Position numbers and translations under genes: made by a program. Positions 10,825 through 21,524 of a DNA stretch of 64,000 bases are shown one piece after another. The stretch lies in assembly GCA_036346255.1 (NCBI GenBank), contig JAYEVH010000509.1, positions 152,246 through 216,245 of the forward strand, written 5' to 3'. This DNA is from Ampelocalamus luodianensis. Lineage: Eukaryota > Streptophyta > Magnoliopsida > Poales > Poaceae. Numbering within the stretch: position 1 is the first letter of the stretch; every line of letters begins with the position of its first letter. The notes under the pieces were generated by a model. The model was not told the DNA's origin, did no database searches, and saw only the letters and a program-made list of their open reading frames with translations.

Positions 10825-12817
10825 GGTGAATCTCATTTCACATCCTACCGCTATGGGCACACATGAGCTCGACCGGATGGTCACAAATGGTGTCCGCTCA
10901 GTTATATTGTTGGAGAGTTAGTATTGGAGTTTAATAAGAGTCTAAGTCATGTATGAGTTGAGATTGTGTTAGAGTCGGATTGTGATCTTTGGGACTATAA
11001 ATAAAGGGTCAAGCAAAACCCTTATCTCAGAACCGTCGCCGCCATCTTACAACTTGTCCATCACGCCATCACTGAGGGGGTCGTCATTGTCACTCCTCAG
11101 TTGATCCTCCATTCTCCGCTGTCCCGACGTATGTGGTCTTTTGTGACCATGTCGCACGGGAGCGGACCATGACCGGTCAGGCTGCGTGCAACCCCCACAT
11201 GACACGGGAGGGCAGTAAGCCGTTGCAGGCCATTACATCGCGCCCCGCCGGACCGGGACCAGGCTGCTGTCGGGGAGAGAGGAGAAACTGGGAGAGGGGT
11301 CCAGGCTAGATTTGAAGGCAGCAGGTGGGGATAGGCAAGATGCTCGAGGAGCTCACCAGGGGACTCCAGATCCGACTAGAGGCAAGGCCGTCATGCTGCC
11401 CGAGCTCGACAACGATGATGCCAAGATGTTATGCATACACGTACACGTACGTAGGAAAGAGAAAGGCGGAGAGGGAGGAAGAGAGAGGGAGTAGAGGAGA
11501 GAGTGGAGGAGGAGGAGCGCGTGTGGTGGAGCTCACCCACAAGCGAGGGGTAGCGGCGGCGCAAGCAAAGGAGGAGGTGGCTTGACGTGGCATTCAGTGA
11601 GAGGAGAGAGAGAAGCAAGAGAAGAAAAGAAGGAAGCAACAAACAGAGGAAGAAAAAGAAGAAAAGAATGGAAGGAAAAAGGTGGAAGAAGAGTTGCACC
11701 AAGTGCACACGAAGTGTACTAGAGGTATTCTAAGTTTTCTATTAGGTTATTGTTGATTGCTATGGTGGAAGTTACCGATGGTGGTGGACGAAGCTTAGGT
11801 CATGACAATATCAGATGTTACAACAGAAGGCATGATGGTGGTGGGGTTTTAGGTCAAGTAGAGGGGCCCTAAAACAGGGGAAGAAGAATATTCAGGCAGT
11901 GGCTTTGGTGGATATGCTAATGGTGGAATTGGTGGTGGTCTCGAACGTGGTGTTGACATTGGAGTTAGTAGCGAAATTGCTCATTGGAGTTGTTGTTGGT
12001 ACTAGTAGGGGATAGTGGTGTTGACGTTAGAGATGGTAGCGAAGATGCTTGTTAGAATTGGTGTTAGTACTACTGGTAGGGGATGTGTTTGCGGTGGTAA
12101 GTGTTGGATAATGGTGATGAGTTCAATGGTGGTGATGAGTTCAACGATGGTGATGACGAAGCAGAAGCTGGTGGTAGCTCTAGTGAGGCTATGGTGATCG
12201 TATTTGTGTTGTGTGGTGTTGGTATGGGGTGCCAGAGATGATGTTGCTGGAGAGGTCCAAAGGCGGGTTGCACTACTACAAAAAGGCTAATACTGGACGC
12301 CTCATCACAGATGGTTGGCCAAAACCGTTTGTATTACATAAAATCACAGACGGTTTTGGTTTAAAAACCGTTTGTGTAAATGGATGCGCTAAAAACCATC
12401 TGTGAAGAGGAAATATCACAGACGGTTCGTGTTTAAAACCGTATGTGAAGTATCACAGACGGTTCGTAAAAATAACCGTCTGTGAAGTACACCATTATCA
12501 CAGACGGTTTGTAACAAACAACCGTCTGTGAAACTTCCAAGACGGTTCTTTTAAATAACCGTCTGTGATAATGGTATACTTCACAGATGGTTTTTTATCA
12601 GAACCGTCTGTGATAATCAAATGTTTCGACTCCCGCGCGTTATGCATGCGTCTCTTTGTCTCCCGCGCTGATAGGCGCCGATGCATCTCTTCGTCTCCCA
12701 CGCCGACGGGCGCCGATGCGTCTCTTCGTCTCCCGCGTCGACGTAAATATGTCTCTTCGACGTTTTATAAGAGTGATATTAGCGCCATGGTGAGTACGCA
12801 TGGTATTGAATAGCACC

Positions 12818-13670
12818 ATGGTGAGCACGCGGAGCATGACCAAGCGGGCGAGGAGGTAGGCGATCGCCGTCCTTGATCTTCCTCACGAGGTCGTCGTCCA
12901 CATCGTCGGCCTCGTGGCCGCGAGCTCTCCTCAGCTCATGGCCGACCTCTGCAGCCTACGAGCCACGTACGTATTCTGTTCTCGTGATGATTTCGTTTTG
13001 TGTCAAATATCCAGTATTAATTCTTGTATTAATATTATATATCGTCTTTAATTTTAGTTGCAAGGACATGTACAAGGCGTCCAAGGTGTGAGCCGTGGGG
13101 ATGCGTGTGGCGCTGGAGCGGGAGGAGGCGATGAAGTGGCAGGACAACGAGTGCTACCTCACCATCGTCAACCACCTGGCTGGCGCCGGCAACCTGGAGA
13201 CCTGCTTCATTGTCGGCCTCGCGCTTGTCTTCGCGCCCTAAGACATGCAGCATGGCCTCGTGTTCCTTGAACGGGCGGCCGACGCCGTCGCCGGCCACAA
13301 GGCGGCGGCCTACGTGCTCGGCCTCCTCCTCTACATGGCAAACGAGACGCGCGACGTTGGGAAGCAGTACATCAGGCAGGTCGAGGGTGAGCCGGCCGGC
13401 GGCGGGTGTGAGATGGCCAAGACGACCAACCGGGAGTGCAGGCGGTGCCAGAGGCAGGCCGTGGACATGATCCAGGCGATGGCGTGGGGGAGGATGGCCG
13501 GGCCGCCGCTGGGCCGGGTGTGGGCGCTGTCAGAGGACGACCACCGGTGCACGAGCACTCGTTGCGGCGTGTCAGGGTGGGACAACTACGCCGTCTTCTG
13601 CAGCGATGACTGCAGGATTAGGCATGAGTATGTCAAATTCTTTACAGAGGTGTTGGACTACTTGCCGTAA
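12818..13670 (+). pseudogene. F-box protein (At2g35280-like) copy captured in CACTA-2
   Basis: It has two exons. Exon 1 is 12818-12966 (ATG at 12818, donor AC|GTACGT); exon 2 is 13058-13670 (acceptor TTTTAG|T, stop TAA 13668). The joined reading gives an F-box core (LDLPHEVVVHIVGLVA...LCSLRATCKDMYKAS), a repeat-like middle (AAAYVLGLLLYMA), and a Cys/His C-terminus (CRRCQRQ...RCTSTRCG...FCSDDCRIRHEY). This arrangement is known from grass F-box proteins of the At2g35280 type, substrate adaptors of SCF ubiquitin ligases. Three in-frame stops break it: TAG 12857, TGA 13089 and TAA 13239. Each fits a C-to-T change of CAG, CGA or CAA. Frame and splice sites are otherwise kept, so it was a full gene copy silenced by deamination-type decay. 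Confidence 0.75.
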
Positions 13671-14213
13671 AATAATTAGCTATTTTATGTATATATTAAT
13701 TTGTATTTATCTATATCAGAATGTATCAAATGTTCTGAATTTTCAATTTGCATTTATGTATTTATCACAGATCAACGAGAGAACTTCTCTTTATACGCCA
13801 TGTTGTTCTGCACCATGAATAATTTATCACAAGATTAAACCTTAACCTAAAGCAACTCCCCAAAAGAAAATAGAAATAAAAACTTATGATCATCATCTGG
13901 AACCAATTTATTCAAATACTAGAATAATTATCATGAATTAATATAATTTTTACCAAATTTTTGGAACTATATTTCACCCACAGAAAATTTAAACTTAATA
14001 TAATGACTTATTCTAGGTTTGAATATAAACTATATAAATTAAATCATGAAAAATAAGATTGTCTCTTTCTGAAATAGACAAAAGGATGATATGATATAAG
14101 ACCATATCACAGACGGTTATATTATGGACCCGTCTGTGATACGTATCACTGACGGTTATATTATGGACCCGTCTGTGATATACCTTTATTAATAGGAGCC
14201 CACGCGCTAGGGT

Positions 14214-14600
14214 TTGCGCCCTAACTCGTCACTTTCCAGAGCGCGTTTGGGCACTTTGGCCGGGCTCCCGCATCGCGACTCCCCCGCCATCGATTCGACC
14301 TCGCTGCCATCTCTCCCGCCGAATCGAGCTCGCCCCGCCATCTACGCCGCCAAATCGAGGTACGCCGCTCCCCTATGCTCCCTCGGCTACCTCACCACGG
14401 CCAGATCTGCCTCTCTCCCCTGGATGTGGGTTGTGCTGGTGGTGGTAGGTGTTTGCCGCCGTTGCCGCGTCGTGTCTGCACTGGATCATGATTTCTTTAA
14501 TTACCATGAACGTCTAAAAAATCTACCAAGCAGCATGAGGCGGATGAGAGAGCATGCAACCACGGACATCCTGCCTGTGCGGACTGCTTCATCAGCATGA
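14214..14600 (+). other. GC-rich segment inside CACTA-2, possible captured 5' gene end
   Basis: The GC-rich stretch starts with 'gctagggtttgcgccctaact', a 5'-UTR-like phrase of grass genes, and is open for 128 codons. The encoded residues are compositionally biased and I recognise no domain. It may be a captured first exon or promoter-proximal fragment. Not called as a gene. Confidence 0.3.
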
Positions 14601-14609
14601 ATTGATGCC

Positions 14610-15775
14610 TTGAGCTGTTAGATTACCTGCTGTTATGTATTGTGCCCTTGGATGATACTTCTATGATGAATTGATGTCACAAATGTAATTGGATGTGATA
14701 TTGTGTATAGATTAATTGTGCCTTGAGCTGTTAGATTACCCTACTGTTATGTATTGTGTATAGATTGTGCCCTTGGATGATACTTCTATGATGAATTGAT
14801 ATCACAGATGCAGATGCAATTGGATGTGATATTGTGTATAGATTAATTGTGCCTTAAGCTGTTAGATTACCTGTTGTTATGTATTGTGTATAGATTGTGC
14901 CCTTGGATGATACTTCTATAATGAATTGATGTCACAAATGCAATTGGATGTGATATTGTGTATAGATTAATTGTATCTTGAGCTGTTAGATTACCCTGCT
15001 GTTATGTATTGTGTATAGATTGTGTCCTTGGATGATACTTCTATGATGAATTGATGCCACAAATGCAATTGGATGTGATATTGTGTATAAATTTATTGTG
15101 CCTTGAGCTGTTAGATTACCTGCTGTTATGTTTTGTGTATAGATTGTGCCCTTGGATGATACTTCTATGATGAATTGATGTCACAGATGCAATTGGATGT
15201 GATATTGTGTGTAGATTAATTGTGTCTTGAGCTGTTAGATTACCTGCTGTTATGTATTGTGTATAGATTGTGCCATTGGATGATACTTCTATGATGAATT
15301 GATGTCACAAATGCAATTGGATGTGATATTGTGTATAAATTAATTGTGCCTTGAGCTGTTAGATTACCTGTTGTTATGTTTTGTGTATAGATTGTGCTCT
15401 TGGATGATACTTCTATGATGAATTGATGTCACAGATGCAATTGGATGTGATATTGTGTATAGATTAATTGTGCTTTGAGCTGTTAGATTACCTGCTGTTA
15501 TGTATTGTGTATAGATTGTGCCCTTGGATGATACTTCTATGATGAATTGATATCACAAATGCAATTGGATGTGATATTGTACCTTGAGCTGTTAGATTAC
15601 ATGCTGTTATGTTTTGTGTATAGATTGTGTCCTTGGATGATACTTCTATGATGAATTGATGTCACAGATGCAATTGGATGTGATATTGTGTATAGATTAA
15701 TTGTGCCTTGAACTGTTAGATTACCTGCTGTTATGTATTGTGTATAGATTGTGCCCTTGAATGATACTTATATGA
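14610..15775. repeat. Minisatellite, ~124-bp unit, about 9-10 copies
   Basis: The phrase 'ttgagctgttagattac' (with variants) starts at 14610, 14723, 14854, 14978, 15103, 15227, 15351, 15475, 15584 and 15708. Most spacings are 124-125 bp; the shorter one (109) reflects an internal 15-base deletion. Each unit also contains 'ggatgatacttctatgatg' and 'caattggatgtgatattg'. It is non-coding and lies inside CACTA-2. Confidence 0.92.
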
Positions 15776-15791
15776 TGGATCCTGATCTCTT

Positions 15792-16239
15792 CTCTATAAA
15801 GTCTCTAGCGATTATGCGCTTATGCCTTTAAAGCGGCATCATATATATATTATGTATATATTGTTCGTAGTCCTCACCACTTTCGGGTCGCCCACGCGGC
15901 ATGAGGAGGATGAGACAAGACAACGTACAACTTCATCGAGCCCTCGCAAGTTCAAGAAGCATGGTGCGAGAGCGTCGGGACATCCACCATCGGATGTTGT
16001 CGACGAGTAATTGGACGCGTCGTTGTGGACGCACAACTACTCCGATCGTATCGGCCACATTACTTTCGAACACGGTGACGCCCAATTACTCGTCGACGAC
16101 ATTCGTGTAATTGGATGTCTCGACACTCTCTTGGCGCCATGCTTCTTGAACTTGCAGGGCTCGATGAAGTTGTCTGTGGTCATTGCCTCATCCTCCTCAT
16201 GTTGCATGCACAACCCTCTAAAGTGGTGAGGACTACGAA

Positions 16240-16306
<67 letters not shown>

Positions 16307-16351
16307 GCAGTTTTAAAGGCATAAGACCATTGCTTGAAGACTTTATAGAGA
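15792..16351. repeat. Long imperfect inverted repeat with ~60-nt spacer inside CACTA-2
   Basis: The left arm (15792-16017) and right arm (16079-16351) are inverted copies. Shared blocks in order are 'ctctataaagtct', 'cttatgcctttaaa', an (AT)n tract, 'gttcgtagtcctcaccactt', 'atgaggaggatgag', 'caacttcatcgagccc', 'gcaagttcaagaagcatgg' and 'gtcgacgagtaattgg'. The arms are clearly related but not identical. The right arm has an expanded TA microsatellite. Both arms can encode a KFKKHGA-type peptide, so the duplicated unit may have come from coding DNA. A transcript would fold into a hairpin of more than 200 bp. Confidence 0.85.
16242..16304. repeat. (TA)n microsatellite
   Basis: About 31 uninterrupted TA dinucleotides in the right arm of the inverted repeat. 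The left arm has only a short 'catatatatatattatgtatatat' at the matching place. Confidence 0.95.
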
Positions 16352-17517
16352 AAAATCATCACAAGCGGTTTTGACTACAAACCGTCTATAGAGAAAAGTC
16401 ATCACAGACGGTTTCAGCTACAAACTGCCTATAGAGAAAAGTCATCACAGACGATTTTATCTAAAAACCGTCTATAGAGAAAAGTTATCACAGACGGTTT
16501 CATCTACAAATCGTCTGTGATAGTTCCCTATCACAGACGGTTTGTAGATAAAACCGTCTGTGATAGTTAGCTATCACAGACGGTTCTGAGTTAATAACCG
16601 TCTGTGACAGTATGCATCACAGACGGTTTGAATAACCGTATGTGATGACTCATGTCATCACTAACCCATAGACTCAGATGGCTCACGAAACCGTCTGTGA
16701 TGACGTTTTTGAATCGTCTGTGAAGACCTTTTCTGTAGTAGTGTTGATAGAAGATGGAGGCCCGAGGCTAGGGATGTGTGGGCAAAGTTGGTGGATGCTA
16801 AGGGTGGCTGGGGACTTGCGGGAAGAGGAGAATGAGGTTGAGACCAAGGCAGCCGGTACATGGTGTAGATGGATTTAGTTACGTCCTTAGTGTTATTGGT
16901 GTTGAGCCACTTTTGATCTTTGTGATGGTATTAGCTATGGAGTCAATGGTAGGTTTAGTAAAGTGTTATATTCTAGTGATGGTATTACAATATGTAAGAA
17001 GATGGTCATGATTGTTATCTTGTGTCCATCTTAAGGGGGGATGTTGGAGAGTTAGTATTAGAGTTTAATAAAAGTCTAAATCGTATGCGAGTCGAGAATT
17101 GTGTTAGAGTCGGATTGTAATCTTTGGCATTATATATAAAGAGTGTGAGGTCCTACAAGATACACACAAGTATTCCCGAAATCAACATGTATTTTGCAAA
17201 AGTGACGCCTCGCTTAGTGCTTTTCTTCAATCGGCTACTGAAACAATTACGAAGCTGATTTGCTAGTTGCCTCCATCATCGTAGCCACAAGCAGTAAATC
17301 AAATTACAAGTGCCATTGCACTTTTGTTTTGAGGAATTACACAAACACTGATAGGTCCTCAGGAACTGAAGTAGCTATCTATATAGGATCCCAAACAATT
17401 TACTTACACAGCACGCATGGACAGGGTACGTACGTCAATCCATGTGGATGCAACATCAGATTAATGATATCCACGGCACCATCGATAGCTTATACTGTGG
17501 CGACGGCGCGCTGCCGT

Positions 17518-17727
17518 TCACTTCAGGCGCTTCGTCTCCTTATGCTTGTCTCCGCCACAGTTGAGGTTGACGTTTTCTGGGCACAGCGTGCATTTGACGG
17601 TGGGGCAGCATGCGCAGGTGACGCTTGGGGTTGGGCATGACGGGATGCACGGGCAGCAGCACGAGGAGCCATCGGGGCAGCAGCACGATGGGATGCATGG
17701 GCAGCAGCATGAGCATATGTTTCCCAT
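17518..17727 (-). CDS. Small cysteine-rich protein with predicted myristoylation start
   Basis: A 69-residue ORF, ATG 17725-17727, stop TGA 17518-17520. It begins MGNICSCCC, a good N-myristoylation (MG) plus palmitoylation context, and contains 19 cysteines. The motif CCCPCIPSC occurs twice around a CCPDGSSC linker. Two further Cys pairs and a basic tail (DKHKETKRLK) follow. The start context (GATGG) is good. It stands alone between transposons, with no sign of introns. I do not recognise the family. Grass genomes hold many small Cys-rich, membrane-anchored or metal-binding proteins, so a role in metal binding or membrane signalling is possible but unproven. The regular Cys pattern, better than chance for such DNA, is the main support. 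Confidence 0.45.
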   Translation of the reverse strand: MGNICSCCCPCIPSCCCPDGSSCCCPCIPSCPTPSVTCACCPTVKCTLCPENVNLNCGGDKHKETKRLK

Positions 17728-17729
17728 CA

Positions 17730-18765
17730 GCTATCAGTTCGCTCGATCTACAAGTGTTCTGGCACTCCTTGTCGCGCGCTAGGAGCTAGGGTTTTGCTGT
17801 CTGTGTCTGGGGTTCGACACTATGCCGTGTAAGAGTGAGGAGATCACACGTGATCATTTATACAGGTTCAGGCAGTACAAGTCTGCTCTGCTGTTGGCAT
17901 CTGAATTCTTGGATGAGCTCTTCGTAATTTAAACTAATCATATATATGATTAAGATGTGGCATATATGCGCAAGTACCTCTAAGTTTGGCCAAGCAACTG
18001 GATGCCAATGGGCGGCACCGCAACTTGGTTGTTTTATACCTACGGGCTACGACCACGCTAACGTTGTTCTTCAGACATATACACATAAAGAAGAAATAAA
18101 CAAGCACAATATGTTGAAACAATCGTAGTATACGAGTTTATATTTAGCAACCATGACCAGGAATAACGCTACTGGTTTGTGAAAAATATCAGGGGGTTGC
18201 CGATAACTGGTCTTATCGGCCAATATTTTCAAACAGAGATTTAGACTTTCATCCAAAATTTGACTAATTTTTAAAAAAATTCTGAAGAATTGGTCATACA
18301 CATCTCTTCTGGTCCTAAAAAATAACAAGGCATTGGTGGTAAAAAATACAATCAAATTAATTGAACAAATGCGTAGTCATATACCTCTGTTTTTGCTCAA
18401 ATTTCGAATGAATCCAATTTTTTTGCCTGATATGTTTTTTATCAGGGCCCACCGATATCGCCAATAAATCCAAAACATTTCGGATATATCGGTGACTACG
18501 TTTTCCCTGATCAACACCACTGATGAAAGAACTGGATGCCAGCACTGTATACGCTGTGCACAAACCACATGCATATATTCTGGCAATGATTTGTTCCTCT
18601 CTTTTTCCCTGTAGCGCAACTTGCCTCTTTTCTCTGATCACAAACCACATGCATGTTTTTTCTCTTTATGATGTATGGAGTAAGTATAGGAAAGGACACG
18701 AGAAACACAGCCACACTCTCTCATCACGATACACTGTATGTAGCATCATAAAACAGAGGTATATG
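17730..18765. other. Intergenic, no gene seen
   Basis: AT-rich DNA with small local duplications: 'aaaccacatgcat' occurs at about 18562 and 18643, and 'atacctctgtttt' at 18381 is matched by an inverted copy near 18755. No supportable gene. Confidence 0.35.
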
Positions 18766-18769
18766 ACTA

Positions 18770-19100
18770 AGCAAAATTCAAATCAACTTCAAATTAATTA
18801 ATTTTGGTTTAGATAGCTATATTATAATTTTAGATGAATTTAGGAATTTGAATAACTGGAATCAGAGCTCGTATGAAGGAGAACACAAGTCCTCGAAAGT
18901 TTGAATTATGAAGAAATTAACCTAAATTCAATTTTCAGAATTAATGAATTGTTTTTCTAAAGGAAAATCTAAATATTGCACAAGCATGATGTCAACATCT
19001 GATTTTCATTTTCAATTGATTTATTTTTTTCTGCAGGAAAACCTAATCAGTCGCTGACATGTGGGCCCATGGTCCATGGACCAGGGCCACGAAAGTCAAA
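18770..19100 (-). repeat. Remnant of a Gypsy-1-type LTR
   Basis: It follows the same order as 23150-23400 in the Gypsy-1 LTR: 'ttttggtttagatagct', '.atttta.gaatttgaa', 'aattaa.ct.aaattc', 'ggaaaatctaaatattgc' and 'ctgacatgtgggccc'. It is diverged and short, with no other part of the element adjacent. Confidence 0.6.
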
Positions 19101-19139
19101 GGTCTGCGGTGAACTCAGCTTATAGAATAGTACGGGTTT

Positions 19140-19345
19140 GATGCATGCACTGGGGAGGGGAGAGGAAGACACTGATAGAAGACAAGGCGGTGGTGGGTAT
19201 AATATATAAGGACAACGCCAAAACATATCGCCTCCCGCGCAAGCATTTAAAAATTTCCAAGAATCACATACGGTTTCAAATAAAAATTGTCTGTGATGAG
19301 CTAGTATCACAAACGGTTCATATTAAAAACCGTCTGTGATTAGTA
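19140..19345. mobile_element. CACTA family fragment
   Basis: The sequence parallels 8930-9160 in CACTA-1: 'ggggaggggagagg', 'agacaagg', 'gggtataatatataaggacaacgcc', then TCACA-ACGGTT/ACCGTCTGTGA repeats. No terminal CACTA is present, so this is an internal fragment. Confidence 0.6.
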
Positions 19346-19560
19346 TCTTCTGATTTTACCTGAATCTGTGACTTAAAATACCTAACTTTGTGATTTTACC
19401 ATGGCTTAATATGCCTAACTCTACGATTTTACTATGGCTTGAAATCACTAACACTCTTATTTCACCATGACTTGAAATCACTAACACTTTGATTTTACCA
19501 TGACTTGAAATCACTAACTCTCTGATTTTTCTATGACTTGAAATCACTAACTCGATGGCG
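19345..19560. repeat. 33-bp tandem repeat, about 6 copies
   Basis: The phrase 'gaaatcactaac' recurs at 19441, 19474, 19507 and 19540, exactly 33 bases apart. Weaker copies extend back to about 19350. The spacing is a multiple of three, so an ORF through it shows a false repeat protein. Confidence 0.85.
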
Positions 19561-20720
19561 AGCAAGCGAGGGTTGCATCATGCCACTTAGGTAGGTAGAG
19601 GTCGCCACGACGAGGAGCTCAACAGGAGGGTGCAAGCACGCGATGGGCCCAAAACACATCATATATTTCTTGGGTTTTAACCTTGTTCTTATCACAAGTG
19701 TGCCATTTATAGCAATAATTATCATTGATTTATTATTATATTGCAAGAATAGTATTTGTTGAGCATATCACAGGTTATATGTGGAAATCCCGAGAATTAA
19801 GTTTTCTGATGCGTAGGAGATATGGTTTGGAGCGATTTTCTCTTTTGGAGTGCCGCTAGAATCGACTGCAAAGAAGAATATGGGCTAGGGTACGGTCGTA
19901 CCCAATCGTACTAGCCACTAGGAGTGTCGCCGCGTCAAACAAGACCCACTCTATATAAAGGACAAAGCCTCCACCCATTGGCTTCAAGTCGTATCGTCTA
20001 GAGAGTTGTAGATGAGATTAGGAGTGGTGGAGATGTTATTCTTCATCATTTTTTTATCTTGATTAAATTTAAGACAGAGTCATTGTGTAAGCGGTAATCA
20101 TTATCAATCAGAGACTCAATTCCATTGCATTAACTATTGGTAATTGAAGAGGGAAGTGTCTTTCTTTTATCCAATAATCTTTTGATCCTTTAATTATGTG
20201 TGAGTAGTCCGCATAGGTGGAGGAGATGTAGGTATCTTTTTAAGCACTAGAAATGTTACTATGCTTTAATTATAGGAAAAAGTTCATTTGGCACCCCTTA
20301 ACTCTTGCAAAAGTTTGGATTTTAACCTTCAACTTCAAAACCAGAAGTTTGACCCCCCACCCTCAAGTGTCAATACCGAACATATTACACCCTCTAAGCC
20401 ATTCAGAGTCGATTTTAAGCTTATGTGGCGCCTACGTGGACTCCCTTCATTTTTCCTCTGCTTTTCTCTCTCCTCCTCTGCTTATGTGGAAATATTTTGT
20501 CAAAATAAGTCCATTGGTAGAGGAGTGGACTAGAGTATCTTTTTGTTGTCTAGATGAGTTCCTTTGGATGTATGTGGTTGATGTTTTCGGTTTGAGCTTA
20601 GCGTTGTGGTTGCCACTTTAATGGAAATGAGTTAGTGTGATGGTTTGGAATTCCATGATTTGAGAGAAAGTTTATTCCTAAAAGAAAAAGTTTGAGAAAA
20701 ATAATATTTCCTCAGGTAGT
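19560..20720. other. Intergenic repeats, no gene seen
   Basis: There is a TATA-like 'ctatataaagga' near 19952 with no ORF behind it. From about 20274, 'aggaaaaagttcatttggcaccc' is a dispersed grass repeat, also present in variant form near 4343. Confidence 0.35.
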
Positions 20721-20723
20721 GAG

Positions 20724-21524
20724 TGTTGGTGATATGCCCTAGAGGCAATCATAAAGATGATTGTATCACGTCTATGTTTATGAGTTCTTGAATAAATGTT
20801 ATTCAGTTCCTTGAATTAATCGTTAGTTCTAAAGAGCAACGAGTATGTGACTTGTTGGTGAAACTCTTTTGACTTATATGATGTCATTCTAAAAGTATTC
20901 CTGGTCGGAACACCAGTGACTCTACGACTAGCACATGTATTGATTGATGACCATGTTTCACCGGTCATGGATATAGGGATATCGAATCAATAATGTGAAC
21001 ACATGTTAGAGAACATGGGATTGGATTGACCCACCTTGAGACACTATTGAGATTATTATGATTCTATGTGTCACTAGTTGGTCTCAAGTAATGATGATGT
21101 ATAATCCTTAGACCTGAGATCAGTATGGTTCCCTACATGTGTAATAGCACTCTTAGGGGTTGCCAAACGCTACTCGTAACTGGGTAGTTATAAAGGTAGC
21201 TTTCGGGTATGCTATGAAACATACGAAGGGATGTGACTGGTCGGATATGGGATTTGCCCCTCCTAACATAACAGGAGAGATGTCTCTGGGCCCCTCGAAG
21301 TGGTCGGATAAAGAAAGTGCATGGCCATGCCACTAGTGGTCGAAGTGTTCGACCACATAAGGTTATCCGACAACTCGATCGAGAAAGTATTGAACAGTCC
21401 ATGGATGACACACTATCTCACCTGGAGTTCAACCAGATATCGTGAGGCAAAGGGAGAATACTAGAGTAGGTCGCTTAGTTCGATCAGGTCCAGACAAGTC
21501 ATATAGAAATACGAGCTAGTCGTA
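20724..21524 (+). mobile_element. Truncated BARE-1/Angela-like copia LTR
   Basis: It begins TGTTGGTGATATGCCCTAGAGG at 20724. It is alignable, inverted, to the solo LTR at 6975-8647 for most of its length. It stops at 21524, where Gypsy-1 begins. The missing half is not seen on the far side, so the right part was lost. Confidence 0.75.

Larger units (their letters stand above)
12271..16743. mobile_element. CACTA-2: CACTA transposon carrying an F-box gene copy
   Basis: The left end is CACTACTACAAAAAGGC (12271); the inverted right end is CACTACTACAGAAAAGG (ending 16743). TTG triplets flank it at 12268-12270 and 16744-16746. Dense TCACAGACGGTT repeats in both orientations lie at 12305-12620, 14105-14180 and 16355-16720. 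It is the same family as CACTA-1 but inverted: its left end matches CACTA-1's right end, including the following 'GGCTAATA.TGGACGCCTCAT'. No transposase was found. Its cargo is an F-box pseudogene, a 124-bp minisatellite and a large inverted repeat, so it is a gene-capturing, non-autonomous element. Confidence 0.88.
10908..17160 (+). mobile_element. Degraded LTR retroelement, host of CACTA-2
   Basis: Two related LTR starts read TGTTGGAGAGTTAGTATT at 10908 and 17042. They stay alignable for about 125 bases, through 'gtgttagagtcggattgt' to a TATA-like 'tataaataaag'/'tatatataaag', then diverge. The second is directly preceded by a polypurine tract (TAAGGGGGGA, 17032-17041), which fixes plus orientation. 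Internal DNA (about 11.1-12.27 and 16.74-17.03 kb) holds no recognisable gag-pol. It is GC-rich and then GGTGGT-rich, so it is non-autonomous or very old. The LTR 3' ends and primer-binding site are unclear. Confidence 0.6.

Noticed and set aside
14610..15775. Array considered as CRISPR-like
   Set aside because: Units are contiguous 124-bp tandem repeats with no unique spacers, in a plant genome.
15822..16362. Several 60-72 codon ORFs in the CACTA-2 inverted repeat
   Set aside because: They are the two arms and their complements, plus poly-Tyr/Ile from the TA repeat. Better described as an inverted repeat than as genes.
19356..19565. ORF encoding a repeat protein (LVISSHGKI units)
   Set aside because: It is a 33-bp DNA tandem repeat whose period is a multiple of three, so the open frame is a by-product.
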